Below, in pieces: positions 35,403 through 45,439 of a stretch of DNA of 59,647 bases. A program made the translations under genes and the position numbers. Position 1 is the stretch's first letter. Each line of letters begins with the position of its first letter. The stretch lies in contig JBAWVG010000003.1 in NCBI GenBank assembly GCA_037147395.1, positions 1 through 59,647 on the forward strand, given 5' to 3'. This stretch comes from VFJL01 sp037147395 (GTDB taxonomy: Bacteria > Pseudomonadota > Gammaproteobacteria > Burkholderiales > Nitrosomonadaceae). The notes under the pieces are model-generated. The model had not been told where the DNA came from and did not search any database. It saw only the letters and a program-made list of their open reading frames with translations.

Positions 35403-36386
35403 CTACTCGAGTAGATGTCTCACTGAGTCACGCTCTTCAAGGAGATCCTGGTAACTTGCCTGCATTCTTACCTTACCGGAGTCACTTATTTGTAACCCCT
35501 GGACAACTGCATAGACACCATTTCGACAGGTAACAGGATGGCCATAAATCACGCCGGTAGGGATACCATAGCTGCCATCTGACGGAATGCCCATCGATAC
35601 CCAATCGTTTTCCGGGGTGCCGGAGACCCAGTCACGGATATGACTGACTGCTGCATTGGCAGCACTGGCGGCACTTGATAGCCCACGCGCTTCGATAACT
35701 GTCGCGCCTCGCTTTTGCACGGTCGGAATGAAATAGTTTTCCACCCATGCCGGATCGTTGATCAGTTCAGTAACCTTTTGACCAGCAATTTCAGCATGAT
35801 TCAAGTCTGGGTATTGAGTGGTCGAGTGATTACCCCATATGGCCATTCTATGGATACTTGAAACCGGCTGGGTCAGTCTAGCCGCCACTTGTGATAAGGC
35901 TCGGTTGTGGTCGAGTCGAAGCATCGCCGAAAAATTCCCTGGCTTCAAGCTGGGGGCATTGCTCATCGCGATGTAAGCGTTGGTATTAGCGGGATTGCCG
36001 ACGACCAGAACCTTGACATCTCGGCTAGCTACTTCATCTAGGACCTTGCCTTGCAGGCTAAATATAGCACCGTTAGTTTCTAGCAGGTCTTTACGTTCCA
36101 TGCCCTTGCTACGGGGGCGTGCTCCCACCAACATAGCAATGCGTGCATCACGGAAAGCGATTTTTGGATCGTCGGTCGCGATCACGCCCGCGAGCAGAGG
36201 GAATGCACAGTCGTCTAACTCCATCATCACCCCCTTGAGCATGGGTTGTGATTGGGGGATGTCGAGGAGTTGCAGGATGACAGGCTGGTCCTGACCTAAC
36301 ATGTCGCCAGCGGCGATGCGAAATATCAGGCTGTAACCAATCTGACCAGCAGCGCCGGTAACTGCGACACGTATAGGGGATTTCAT
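35403..36386 (-). CDS. mdh: Malate dehydrogenase (NAD-dependent)
   Basis: Oxidises malate to oxaloacetate. 327 residues from the ATG at 36386, which has AGGAG 9 bases upstream; a longer frame from 36434 is less likely. The sequence starts MKSPIRVAVTGAAGQIGYSL (Rossmann motif) and carries VGARPRSKGMERKDLL (active-site loop arginines), VGNPANTN and the catalytic His in IWGNHSTTQYPD. This is the cytosolic-type MDH usual in Betaproteobacteria. It is divergent from the sdh-gltA-suc block. Confidence 0.95.
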   Translation of the reverse strand: MKSPIRVAVTGAAGQIGYSLIFRIAAGDMLGQDQPVILQLLDIPQSQPMLKGVMMELDDCAFPLLAGVIATDDPKIAFRDARIAMLVGARPRSKGMERKDLLETNGAIFSLQGKVLDEVASRDVKVLVVGNPANTNAYIAMSNAPSLKPGNFSAMLRLDHNRALSQVAARLTQPVSSIHRMAIWGNHSTTQYPDLNHAEIAGQKVTELINDPAWVENYFIPTVQKRGATVIEARGLSSAASAANAAVSHIRDWVSGTPENDWVSMGIPSDGSYGIPTGVIYGHPVTCRNGVYAVVQGLQISDSGKVRMQASYQDLLEERDSVRHLLE

Positions 36387-36582
36387 TTCTGCACTCCTGG
36401 GAGAAATGGTCAATGCATGGGATTTGCAACGCATCCGACTATAGAAACATTCGGTGCCGCTGTCAATTCAAGGAATGGACTATGTTTTTTAGTTTTGTTC
36501 GGAGAGTTACTTGGTTGTATCGCTTAGCATAACGGGCTAAACTCATCTCTGTCTCTGGAACTTGATTGCATGGAAGCGAAAA

Positions 36583-36960
36583 TTGCAAAGAAAACGCCCC
36601 AAGCATCTTAACCTCATAGAAATCAAGCAACCCTTGTCGGCGGTGGTTTCAATTCTGCACCGCGTCAGTGGTGTGCTGCTGTTTTTCCCCGGCATCCCTA
36701 TTTTGCTCTGTAGTCTACAGACAGCGATGGATTCGCCCCAAAGCTATACTGAATTTCAATCCTTCCTGGCTAACCCATTGATCAAGGGATCATTAGTGTT
36801 GGCTCTGTGGTTTTTCTTGCACCACTTCTGTGCGGGTATCCGTCATCTGGCGATGGACTTGCATTATGGTGTTGCTCTGGAGCAATCCCGCATGAGCGGT
36901 AAGTTGGTGATGGTGATGGGAATTGTACTCACCATACTGATCGGGGTGAAGTTATGGTGA
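36583..36960 (+). CDS. sdhC: Succinate dehydrogenase cytochrome b556 subunit
   Basis: Membrane anchor with three hydrophobic helices, quinone and heme b ligands. I place the start at TTG 36583, with GGAAG 6 bases before it, giving MQRKRPKHLNL as in typical SdhC N-termini; another TTG at 36562 is in frame and there is no in-frame ATG. The SILHRVSGV segment and HHFCAGIRHLAMD (heme-ligand His) are diagnostic. It overlaps sdhD by 7 bases. About 126 residues, normal size. Confidence 0.88.
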   Translation: MQRKRPKHLNLIEIKQPLSAVVSILHRVSGVLLFFPGIPILLCSLQTAMDSPQSYTEFQSFLANPLIKGSLVLALWFFLHHFCAGIRHLAMDLHYGVALEQSRMSGKLVMVMGIVLTILIGVKLW

Positions 36961-37298
36961 AGCTAGCAGTCACAGGTGCGCATTATGGTCTGCGTGACTG
37001 GTTAGTGCAGCGTATTACTGCGGTAGTGATGGCAGTTTATCTCCTGCTGCTAGCAGCGATTCTGATCGCCTCCCCATCTCATGATTACGTTGCATGGAGA
37101 ACGTTATTTAGTGGACAGTGGTTTCGCATCGCCTCTTTTCTATTTTTTATATGTCTTTGCTGGCATGCTTGGATTGGAATGCGCAATATCTTAATGGATT
37201 ATATTCACGCCGCTAGCACCCGTCTATTGATGCAAGTACTAGTCATTTTGGCGCTACTTTTTTATGCTGTATGGTCGGTAGATATCCTGTGGAGATGA
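36954..37298 (+). CDS. sdhD: Succinate dehydrogenase hydrophobic membrane anchor
   Basis: 114 residues with three membrane helices; LRDWLVQRITAVVMAVY at the N-terminus and CWHAWIGMRNILMDYI, containing the conserved heme-region His, identify SdhD. Its ATG is inside the last codons of sdhC. One base separates its stop from sdhA. Confidence 0.92.
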   Translation: MVKLAVTGAHYGLRDWLVQRITAVVMAVYLLLLAAILIASPSHDYVAWRTLFSGQWFRIASFLFFICLCWHAWIGMRNILMDYIHAASTRLLMQVLVILALLFYAVWSVDILWR

Positions 37299-37299
37299 T

Positions 37300-39063
37300 G
37301 TGGCAATAGCCAGAAGAAAGTTTGATGCGGTCATTGTCGGTGCTGGCGGTGCTGGGATGCGTGCTGCTCTACAATTGTCTGAGGCCGGACTTAAGGTGGC
37401 GGTACTGTCCAAGGTTTTTCCAACGCGATCACATACCGTTGCGGCACAGGGGGGCATTGCCGCAGCGCTCGGTAATGTCACCGAAGATAACTGGCACTGG
37501 CATATGTACGATACGGTTAAAGGCTCTGACTACCTGGGCGATCAAGATGCGATTGAATTCATGTGCCGCCAGGCTAATGAGGTGGTGTATGAGTTGGAGC
37601 ATTTTGGTATGCCATTTGATCGATTGGAGAATGGGAAGATTTATCAGCGCCCATTTGGTGGCCAATCTCAGAATTTCGGTGGCGCACAGGCCACACGTTC
37701 ATGTGCTGCTGCGGACCGTACCGGACATGCGATGCTGCATACGCTCTATCAACGTAACGTGCGCGCTAATACTCAGTTTTTTATTGAATGGATGGGTTTG
37801 GATCTGATCCGTGATGAACAGGGTGATGTGTTAGGCGTGACGGCGATGGAAATGGAAACTGGCGAGGTTATGGTGTTACAAGCCAAGGCCACGCTGTTTG
37901 CCACCGGTGGGGCAGGGCGGATATTCCAAGCCAGCACTAATGCATTCATCAATACGGGTGACGGTCTTGGGATGACGGCACGTGCCGGTATTCCGCTTGA
38001 GGATATGGAATTTTGGCAATTTCACCCGACCGGTGTGTATGGGGTAGGTGTGCTCATCAGCGAGGCAGTGCGGGGTGAGGGAGGTTACCTACTCAACAAG
38101 GATGGTGAGCGGTTTATGCAGCGCTATGCGCCACACGCCAAGGATCTCGCCAGTCGCGATGTAGTATCACGTGCTCTGACCATGGAGATCCAGGAGGGAC
38201 GTGGATGTGGTAAGGATGCAGATCATCTGTTACTGAAGCTTGACCATCTGGGTGCGGATGTAATCAACATGAGGCTGCCGGGTATTCGTGAAATCGCCAT
38301 CAAGTTTGCCCAGGTAGACCCAATCAATGAACCGATTCCGGTAGTTCCGACCGCTCATTACATGATGGGAGGAATCCCTACAAACTTTCACGGTCAGGTA
38401 GTTGCACCCTACAAAACTGGCCCGGAGGAGGTGGTGCCGGGGTTTTATGCGGTGGGTGAGTGTGCTTGTGTCTCTGTGCATGGTGCAAACCGGTTGGGAA
38501 CCAATTCATTGCTCGATATCATTGTATTTGGACGAGCAGCTGGTAATCAGATTATTGAAGATCTAAAAAAGAGTCCGCACCATAAACCACTGCCGATGGA
38601 TGTCTCTGATAGAACATTGGCAAGGCTTGCTAGATTAGAGAGTCAGAAGGGGGGGGAGAGTGTAGCGCAAGTGGGCGCCGCACTCAGAAAGACCATGCAA
38701 GCACATTGCGGGGTGTTTCGTTTCGCTGATATGCTGAAAGAGGGTGTCACTAAGATAGGTGAGATCGCGGAACGGGCTGCTCAGACAGAGATAAAGGACA
38801 AGAGCAAAGTATTCAATACTGCGCGGATAGAGGCATTAGAGCTGGATAATCTGGCAGAGGTGGCTCTGGCCACCATGGTTTCGGCAGAGGCTCGCAACGA
38901 GAGCCGTGGTGCCCATGCGCGTGATGACTTTCCAGAGCGTGATGATAACAAATGGCTCAAGCACACTCTATATTTCAGTACGGGCAGGAGATTAGATTAC
39001 AAGCCGGTCCGATTAAAACCGATGACGGTAGAGTCATTTCCGCCTAAACCCAGAGTTTATTAG
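37300..39063 (+). CDS. sdhA: Succinate dehydrogenase flavoprotein subunit
   Basis: 587-residue catalytic subunit oxidising succinate to fumarate, covalently bound to FAD. FAD Rossmann motif VGAGGAGMRAA (13-23), flavinylation His45 in RSHTVAAQGG, active-site segments FWQFHPTGVYGVG and HGANRLGTNSLLD, and the C-terminal RNESRGAHARDDFPERDD. It starts with GTG, with GGAGA upstream. The FAD-attachment factor SdhE is encoded after sdhB. Confidence 0.97.
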   Translation: MAIARRKFDAVIVGAGGAGMRAALQLSEAGLKVAVLSKVFPTRSHTVAAQGGIAAALGNVTEDNWHWHMYDTVKGSDYLGDQDAIEFMCRQANEVVYELEHFGMPFDRLENGKIYQRPFGGQSQNFGGAQATRSCAAADRTGHAMLHTLYQRNVRANTQFFIEWMGLDLIRDEQGDVLGVTAMEMETGEVMVLQAKATLFATGGAGRIFQASTNAFINTGDGLGMTARAGIPLEDMEFWQFHPTGVYGVGVLISEAVRGEGGYLLNKDGERFMQRYAPHAKDLASRDVVSRALTMEIQEGRGCGKDADHLLLKLDHLGADVINMRLPGIREIAIKFAQVDPINEPIPVVPTAHYMMGGIPTNFHGQVVAPYKTGPEEVVPGFYAVGECACVSVHGANRLGTNSLLDIIVFGRAAGNQIIEDLKKSPHHKPLPMDVSDRTLARLARLESQKGGESVAQVGAALRKTMQAHCGVFRFADMLKEGVTKIGEIAERAAQTEIKDKSKVFNTARIEALELDNLAEVALATMVSAEARNESRGAHARDDFPERDDNKWLKHTLYFSTGRRLDYKPVRLKPMTVESFPPKPRVY

Positions 39064-39071
39064 GAGTAGGT

Positions 39072-39767
39072 ATGCGATTCTCAATCTACCGCTACGACCC
39101 TGACAAGGATGACAAGCCTTACATGCAGGACTATGACATTGTTTTGGAGCCATCTGACAGAATGCTTCTGGATGCGTTGGTACGGATCAAGTCGGTGGAT
39201 GATAGCCTGAGCCTGCGTCGATCCTGTCGGGAGGGGGTATGCGGATCGGATGCCATGAATATAAATGGTCGTAATGGTCTTGCCTGTACCACCCCGGTTG
39301 CTGGGCTGAGAGAGCCGGTGGAATTACGCCCCCTGCCGGGCTTACCAGTCATTCGTGATCTGATCGTGGACATGACTCAGTTTTTCAAGCAGTACCATTC
39401 GATTAAACCGTATCTTATTAATAATGATCCGCCCCCAGAAACTGAACGGCTGCAATCACCTGAAGAGAGGGCAGAGCTAGATGGTGCGTATGAATGCATC
39501 CTATGTGCATGCTGCACAACCGCATGCCCATCCTTCTGGTGGAACCCCGATAAATTTGTAGGCCCTGCCGGATTATTGCAGGCCTATCGTTTTCTTGCGG
39601 ATAGTCGAGATCAGGCTAGCGCCGAGCGGTTAGATAATTTGGAAGATCCATACCGACTATTTCGATGCCACTCCATCATGAATTGTGTGGATGCATGTCC
39701 TAAAGGGTTGAATCCAACCAGGGCCATTGGCAAGATCAAAGATATGATGGTGAAAAGAACGGTATGA
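39072..39767 (+). CDS. sdhB: Succinate dehydrogenase iron-sulfur subunit
   Basis: 231 residues linking SdhA to the membrane anchors. [2Fe-2S] ligands lie in SCREGVCGSDAM and the following GLAC, [4Fe-4S] ligands in CILCACCTTACP, and [3Fe-4S] ligands in CHSIMNCVDACPKGL. Its stop overlaps the sdhE start by 4 bases. Confidence 0.97.
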   Translation: MRFSIYRYDPDKDDKPYMQDYDIVLEPSDRMLLDALVRIKSVDDSLSLRRSCREGVCGSDAMNINGRNGLACTTPVAGLREPVELRPLPGLPVIRDLIVDMTQFFKQYHSIKPYLINNDPPPETERLQSPEERAELDGAYECILCACCTTACPSFWWNPDKFVGPAGLLQAYRFLADSRDQASAERLDNLEDPYRLFRCHSIMNCVDACPKGLNPTRAIGKIKDMMVKRTV

Positions 39768-39997
39768 AAGAACTGGAGCGCGCTCGTTGGCGCTGCCGAC
39801 GTGGATTGCTAGAGTTAGATATTGTGCTGGAACGTTTCATGGACAAGCATTACACGCAACTGAGTGATAAGGACTTGCAGAAATTCAATAGGTTGTTGGA
39901 TATGTCTGACAATGATTTGTGGGATATGGTCACATCAAGGAAAGAGCCGGAAGATGCTAGCCTGAGGCCGCTATTGGGGCTTCTTCAAGCGACCTGA
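39764..39997 (+). CDS. sdhE: FAD assembly factor SdhE
   Basis: 77-residue helical protein that promotes flavinylation of SdhA. The diagnostic RGxxE motif is R13-G-L-L-E17, within CRRGLLELD, followed by a five-helix-type sequence with NDLWDMV. Start overlaps sdhB (ATGA), so expression is coupled to its client complex. Confidence 0.94.
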   Translation: MKELERARWRCRRGLLELDIVLERFMDKHYTQLSDKDLQKFNRLLDMSDNDLWDMVTSRKEPEDASLRPLLGLLQAT

Positions 39998-40032
39998 CCG
40001 TGTCTTGGTTGTTATTCCAATAAGGTAAAAAA

Positions 40033-41346
40033 ATGGAGAATGATATGGAGCAGAAACGGATAGCGACCCTTGACCTCGGCAATGGCAGTCCCCCACTTGA
40101 GTTTCCAGTCATGTCGGGTAGCATGGGGCCTGAGGTGGTGGACATTCGCAGTCTGCACGCTAGGAGCGGGGTATTCACTTATGACCCAGGTTACTTTTCT
40201 ACCGCTAGTTGTAATTCAAAAATAACCTTCATCGATGGCGATGCGGGAATCCTGCTTTATCGTGGCTACCCGATCGAACAGCTGGCCAGGCAATGTGATT
40301 TTATGGAGGTGTGTTATCTGCTGATGAATGGTGAGTTGCCTACCAGTGACCAGAAGTCTTCTTTTGATCACACCATCAAGGAGCACACGATGGTGCATGA
40401 GCAGTTGGCACGGTTCTATACTGGCTTTCGCCGTGATGCCCATCCGATGGCGGTGATGGTGGGAGTGGTTGGGGCGCTGTCAGCTTTTTATCATGATGCA
40501 ATGGATATTTCCGATGCTACGCAGCGAGAAATATCGGCTTTCCGGCTGGTTGCGAAATTGCCAACCATTACTGCGATGGCCTACAAGTACAACATCGGTC
40601 AGCCTTTTATCTATCCGCGTAACGACCTCAATTACGCAGAAAATTTCCTTCACATGATGTTTGCTACCCCGGCTGAGAAATACAAATCTAACCCGGTATT
40701 GGCACGTGCACTCGATCGTATACTCATCTTACATGCCGACCATGAGCAGAATGCCTCCACCTCCACCGTGAGGCTATCCGGATCTAGTGGTGCCAACCCA
40801 TTTGCCTGTATTTCTGCAGGTATCGCTTGCCTGTGGGGACCGGCACATGGCGGGGCGAATGAGGCTTGCCTTAATATGTTGGAAGAAATTGGTGACGTTT
40901 CTCGAATCGGTGAATATATTAAACGTGCCAAGGATAAGAATGACAGCTTTAAGTTGATGGGTTTTGGTCATCGGGTATATAAGAATTTTGACCCGCGCGC
41001 AAAGCTGATGCGTGAGACCTGCCATGAGGTATTAAATGAACTGGGGTTGCAGAATGATCCCTTGTTTAAGTTGGCGCTGGAGCTAGAAAAAATTGCGTTG
41101 GAAGATGAATACTTTATTTCTAAAAAGCTTTATCCGAATGTCGATTTCTATTCCGGTATTGTGCAGCGTGCATTGGGAATTCCTGTCTCCATGTTTACTG
41201 CGATATTCGCCATGGCTCGCACTGTCGGTTGGATCGCCCAATGGAGTGAAATGATTTCAGATCCGGAGTATAAGATAGGCCGTCCACGCCAACTTTATAC
41301 CGGTGCGGCTACACGAGATGTGGCGCCGATTGCATTACGCAAGTAA
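40033..41346 (+). CDS. gltA: Citrate synthase (type II)
   Basis: Condenses acetyl-CoA with oxaloacetate. 437 residues; an alternative ATG at 40045 also has a good GGAGA. The N-terminal beta domain (GYFSTASCNSKITFIDGDAGILLYRGYPIEQLA) is that of the hexameric, NADH-sensitive Gram-negative enzymes. Catalytic residues lie in HADHEQNASTS, WGPAHGGANE and GFGHRVYKNFDPR. It is distinct from the shorter PrpC nearby. Confidence 0.96.
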   Translation: MENDMEQKRIATLDLGNGSPPLEFPVMSGSMGPEVVDIRSLHARSGVFTYDPGYFSTASCNSKITFIDGDAGILLYRGYPIEQLARQCDFMEVCYLLMNGELPTSDQKSSFDHTIKEHTMVHEQLARFYTGFRRDAHPMAVMVGVVGALSAFYHDAMDISDATQREISAFRLVAKLPTITAMAYKYNIGQPFIYPRNDLNYAENFLHMMFATPAEKYKSNPVLARALDRILILHADHEQNASTSTVRLSGSSGANPFACISAGIACLWGPAHGGANEACLNMLEEIGDVSRIGEYIKRAKDKNDSFKLMGFGHRVYKNFDPRAKLMRETCHEVLNELGLQNDPLFKLALELEKIALEDEYFISKKLYPNVDFYSGIVQRALGIPVSMFTAIFAMARTVGWIAQWSEMISDPEYKIGRPRQLYTGAATRDVAPIALRK

Positions 41347-41362
41347 TCCAATTCTGTAAAAA

Positions 41363-44218
41363 ATGAACGCAATGAGCATCAGGCAGTTGATCGAGAGCTC
41401 CATGCTGTTTGGCACAAATGCGCCATTCATTGAGGAGCTTTATGAGGACTATCTGAAAAACCCCTCTTTGGTCTTGCCCGAGTGGTGTAACTACTTTGAT
41501 GAGTTACAGAAGACAGCTGGGAAGGCTGCTCATGATGTGTCGCATGGTCCTATACTGGCATCATTCGTTCGGTTGGTGGAGGATGAAATATCCGCTAGTG
41601 GCAGGGATACTGTCCAAGATTCCGCTCCGACATTAACGTCTGAGCGTAAGCAAGTATCGGTTCTTCAGATCATCAATGCACACCGTTTTCTTGGTGTGCG
41701 TCAAGCCAACCTTGATCCGCTCAAGATTCAAGAAAAACCCTATATTCAGGAACTTGATTCATCCTATTATGGATTAACTGATGAGGACTTGGATACGGTG
41801 TTTGACACCGGCTCACTCGTAGGCCCCGCCCGGGCTTCGTTACAAGAGATTCTGCAGGTACTACGCGAAACCTACTGCGGTAGTATTGGTATCGAGTATA
41901 TGTATATTGCGGATACAGAGCAGAAACGCTGGCTACAGAAACGCTTTGAAGGAACACGTTCCAGACCATCTTACTCTGTGGAGTATAAACGTCACATTCT
42001 GGAACGTCTCAACGCGGCTGAAGGGCTGGAAAAATACTTACACACTCGCTATGTTGGACAGAAACGCTTCTCGGGTGAAGGTGGCGAGAGCCTGACGCCG
42101 CTCCTAGATAATTTGCTACAACGTGCTGGTCAGATGGGTGTGCAGGAGGTAGTCATCGGCATGGCGCATCGTGGGAGACTCAATGTGCTGGTGAACACCC
42201 TGGGCAAAATGCCTGCCGATTTATTTCAGGAGTTTGAGGGAAAGCATGTCCAGGAGTTGACCGCTGGTGATGTTAAATACCATCAGGGTTTTTCTTCAGC
42301 GATGTCTACTCCGGATGGTGGTGTCATGCGTCTGACATTGGCCTTTAATCCATCGCATTTGGAAATTGCTGGCCCGGTTGTGGAGGGCTCAGTTCGGGCC
42401 CGACAGCATCGATTGCATGACCTGCAGGGGAAACTGGTGCTGCCGATTCTGTTACATGGTGATGCAGCCTATTCCGGTCAGGGGGTGGTGATGGAGACCT
42501 TGAATATGTCCCAGACTAGGGGCTATGGTACCGGCGGTACGGTCCATGTCGTCATTAATAACCAGATCGGTTTTACCACTTCTGATCCGCGTGACACCCG
42601 TTCCACCTTGTATTGTACTGACGTATCAAAAATGATCGAGGCGCCGATCTTTCATGTCAATGCAGACGATCCGGAAGCAGTAGTAATGGTGACTGAGGCT
42701 GCCCTCGATTTTCGTATGAAATTTCAGAAAGACGTTGTTATAGACATGATGTGTTTTCGTCGACTCGGGCACAATGAGCAAGATGAGCCGATGGTGACTC
42801 AGCCGCAGATGTATAAGGTTATCAGTCGGCACCCCGGTACGCGTAAGCTCTACGCAGACAGGCTCAGAAGTGATGGTGTCATTCGAGATGGTGAAGCAGA
42901 GGAGATGGTGCAATCCTATCGAGATGATATGGATGCGGGTCGTAATCCTAATAAGACCATACTCTATGGCTACCGGCCACAACGTGCAGTAGATTGGGCC
43001 CCCTTCTTAAAAGACAGTCGGTGGGAACAGAAAGTACAGACCGGTTTGCCTATCATGGAATTGAAAAATCTGACGGAGCGTCTGACCGACATTCCTGTTG
43101 ATTTCAAGTTGCATCCGCGGGTGGAAAAGATTATTTCGGACCGACGTTTGATGGGCGAGGGGAAGTTGCAGCTGGATTGGGGGATGGCAGAGAATCTCGC
43201 TTATGCGGCTCTGCTGCACGACGGCTATCCGGTCCGAATTTCTGGGCAGGATTCTGGGCGAGGGACATTCTTTCATCGTCATGCGGTGCTACATGATCAG
43301 GATCGTGAGAAATTTGATGAAGGTACCTATATTCCACTTTGCCATATCGCTGAGGAACAGCCTGATTTCGTTGTGATTGATTCACTGCTGTCGGAAGAGG
43401 CAGTGCTCGGTTTTGAGTATGGTTATGCGACGGCTGAGCCGAATGAACTGGTAGTTTGGGAAGCGCAGTTCGGTGACTTTGCCAATGGAGCGCAGGTCGT
43501 GATCGATCAGTTTATTGCTTCCGGTGAGGCTAAGTGGGGACGATTATGTAGTCTGGTCATGATGCTACCTCATGGATATGAGGGCCAAGGGCCAGAGCAT
43601 TCTTCCGCACGCCTAGAGCGGTATTTGCAACTGTGTGCAGAATATAATATTCAAGTATGCGTTCCATCGACACCTGCACAGATGTTTCATCTGTTGCGGC
43701 GGCAGATGATACGTCCACTGCGTAAGCCTCTCATCATCATGAGTCCGAAGAGCATGTTACGTCGCAAGGAGTCAGTGTCGAGCCTAGAAGATCTGGCGAA
43801 TGGTAGTTTTATAGCGGTGATCCCAGAAACGCAGAAGATTGATTCAAAAAAAGTTCGCCGCATCATCGCTTGTTGCGGAAAAATTTATTACGATCTTATG
43901 GCCTACCGACTTGAGCATGAGATTGTGGATGTGGCGATCATCCGTATCGAGCAGTTATATCCATTTCCACATGATGATTTTCAGTCTGAGGTTGAACGCT
44001 ACGATAAAGCTACGGATATACTCTGGTGTCAGGAGGAGCCTGGCAACCAAGGTGCTTGGCACCGGATTCAGCACTATCTGTCACGTCATAAGAGACCTAA
44101 TCAGACTCTGGGATATGCTTTGCGTCCATCGTCCGCATCCCCGGCGGTTGGGTACCTGGCCAAGCATAACTTGCAGCAGAGTGAGTTGATGGCGGCAGCA
44201 TTTCGCGACAAAATTTAA
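41363..44218 (+). CDS. sucA: 2-oxoglutarate dehydrogenase E1 component
   Basis: 951-residue thiamine-diphosphate enzyme that decarboxylates 2-oxoglutarate. N-terminal E2-binding segment LFGTNAPFIEELYEDYLKNPS, ThDP-domain sequences GMAHRGRLNVLVN, FNPSHLEIAGPVVEG, LHGDAAYSGQGVV and RRLGHNEQDEP, and the C-terminal LPHGYEGQGPEHSSARLERYLQL are all present. An alternative ATG lies three codons in. Ten bases precede sucB. Confidence 0.97.
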   Translation: MNAMSIRQLIESSMLFGTNAPFIEELYEDYLKNPSLVLPEWCNYFDELQKTAGKAAHDVSHGPILASFVRLVEDEISASGRDTVQDSAPTLTSERKQVSVLQIINAHRFLGVRQANLDPLKIQEKPYIQELDSSYYGLTDEDLDTVFDTGSLVGPARASLQEILQVLRETYCGSIGIEYMYIADTEQKRWLQKRFEGTRSRPSYSVEYKRHILERLNAAEGLEKYLHTRYVGQKRFSGEGGESLTPLLDNLLQRAGQMGVQEVVIGMAHRGRLNVLVNTLGKMPADLFQEFEGKHVQELTAGDVKYHQGFSSAMSTPDGGVMRLTLAFNPSHLEIAGPVVEGSVRARQHRLHDLQGKLVLPILLHGDAAYSGQGVVMETLNMSQTRGYGTGGTVHVVINNQIGFTTSDPRDTRSTLYCTDVSKMIEAPIFHVNADDPEAVVMVTEAALDFRMKFQKDVVIDMMCFRRLGHNEQDEPMVTQPQMYKVISRHPGTRKLYADRLRSDGVIRDGEAEEMVQSYRDDMDAGRNPNKTILYGYRPQRAVDWAPFLKDSRWEQKVQTGLPIMELKNLTERLTDIPVDFKLHPRVEKIISDRRLMGEGKLQLDWGMAENLAYAALLHDGYPVRISGQDSGRGTFFHRHAVLHDQDREKFDEGTYIPLCHIAEEQPDFVVIDSLLSEEAVLGFEYGYATAEPNELVVWEAQFGDFANGAQVVIDQFIASGEAKWGRLCSLVMMLPHGYEGQGPEHSSARLERYLQLCAEYNIQVCVPSTPAQMFHLLRRQMIRPLRKPLIIMSPKSMLRRKESVSSLEDLANGSFIAVIPETQKIDSKKVRRIIACCGKIYYDLMAYRLEHEIVDVAIIRIEQLYPFPHDDFQSEVERYDKATDILWCQEEPGNQGAWHRIQHYLSRHKRPNQTLGYALRPSSASPAVGYLAKHNLQQSELMAAAFRDKI

Positions 44219-44227
44219 CCTGAAGGG

Positions 44228-45397
44228 ATGGCCATGCTAGTCGAAGTCAAAGTTCCGGTATTATCCGAATCGGTGGCACAGGCCACGCTACTCTCTTGGC
44301 ACAAAAAGCAGGGAGAGTATGTTGAGCGCAACGAGAGTCTGATCGACATTGAAACTGACAAGGTTGTGTTGGAATTGCCGGCACCGATGGCAGGTATACT
44401 GGTAAAAATCATCAAGGGCGATGGCGCAACCGTAGTCAGTAGTGAGGTCATCGCAACCATTGATACTGCAGCCACTGCGTCTGGGATTCAATCCCTCCCA
44501 GTTACGAAATCTGCCACAGTTCCATCGACGGCTCAGGCAATGATGCCCGCAGCCAAAAAAATGGTCATTGAGGAGAACCTCAAAGCTGATGAAATAAAAG
44601 GAACTGGACGCGGTGGTCGAATCACTAAGGAGGATGTAACAGGGGTGATCACTAAGCCGGTTAAAGAGTCTACGGTTGCGGCGAGGCCTAATATAGAGAG
44701 GCCAGAGCAGCGGGTTCCTATGTCACGTCTACGGATGCGCGTTGCCGAGCGGTTGGTTCAATCCCAATCAACGGCGGCAATACTGACTACGTTCAACGAA
44801 GTAAATATGCAGGCGATTATTGATTTACGCGCTCGCCATAAGGAAAGATTCGAAAAGGAGCATGGCGTCAAGCTGGGATTCACATCGTTCTTTGTTAAGG
44901 CTGTAGTTGCGGCGCTGAAAAAGTTTCCCATTGTTAACTCTTCAGTCGATGGCAATGATATTGTCTACCATGGTTATTACGATATCGGTATTGCTGTGGG
45001 AAGTCCACGTGGCCTAGTGGTGCCCATCATTCGCGACGCGGATCGTCTGTCACTGGCTGAGATTGAAATGCAGATAGCCGGTTTTGGTAAACGCGCTCAG
45101 GATGGCAAGCTTACAATTGAAGAGCTGACTGGAGGGACCTTCTCCATCACTAATGGTGGTGTATTTGGATCAATGCTTTCTACACCGATTATCAATCCAC
45201 CTCAGAGTGCGATCCTTGGTATCCATGCAACCAAGGACCGTCCTGTGGCTGAAAATGGTCAGGTGGTAATCCGCCCCATGAATTACCTTGCACTATCCTA
45301 CGATCACCGCATCATCGATGGTCGTGAGGCGGTGCTCTCTCTGGTGGCGATAAAAGAATCGCTGGAGAATGAGATGGATTCATTGTTGGAGGCTTGA
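44228..45397 (+). CDS. sucB: Dihydrolipoyl succinyltransferase (E2 of 2-oxoglutarate dehydrogenase)
   Basis: 389 residues: one lipoyl domain with K45 in IETDKVVLELPA, a Pro/Ala/Thr linker, a peripheral-subunit-binding domain (about 115-145, containing KADEIKGTGRGGRITKEDV) and a catalytic domain ending with the His359/Asp363 pair in SYDHRIIDGREAV. Transfers the succinyl group to CoA between SucA and Lpd. Confidence 0.96.
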   Translation: MAMLVEVKVPVLSESVAQATLLSWHKKQGEYVERNESLIDIETDKVVLELPAPMAGILVKIIKGDGATVVSSEVIATIDTAATASGIQSLPVTKSATVPSTAQAMMPAAKKMVIEENLKADEIKGTGRGGRITKEDVTGVITKPVKESTVAARPNIERPEQRVPMSRLRMRVAERLVQSQSTAAILTTFNEVNMQAIIDLRARHKERFEKEHGVKLGFTSFFVKAVVAALKKFPIVNSSVDGNDIVYHGYYDIGIAVGSPRGLVVPIIRDADRLSLAEIEMQIAGFGKRAQDGKLTIEELTGGTFSITNGGVFGSMLSTPIINPPQSAILGIHATKDRPVAENGQVVIRPMNYLALSYDHRIIDGREAVLSLVAIKESLENEMDSLLEA

Positions 45398-45439
45398 TTG
45401 AAGGATCCCCGCATTCCACTTGCCAAATAGGGTACTAAT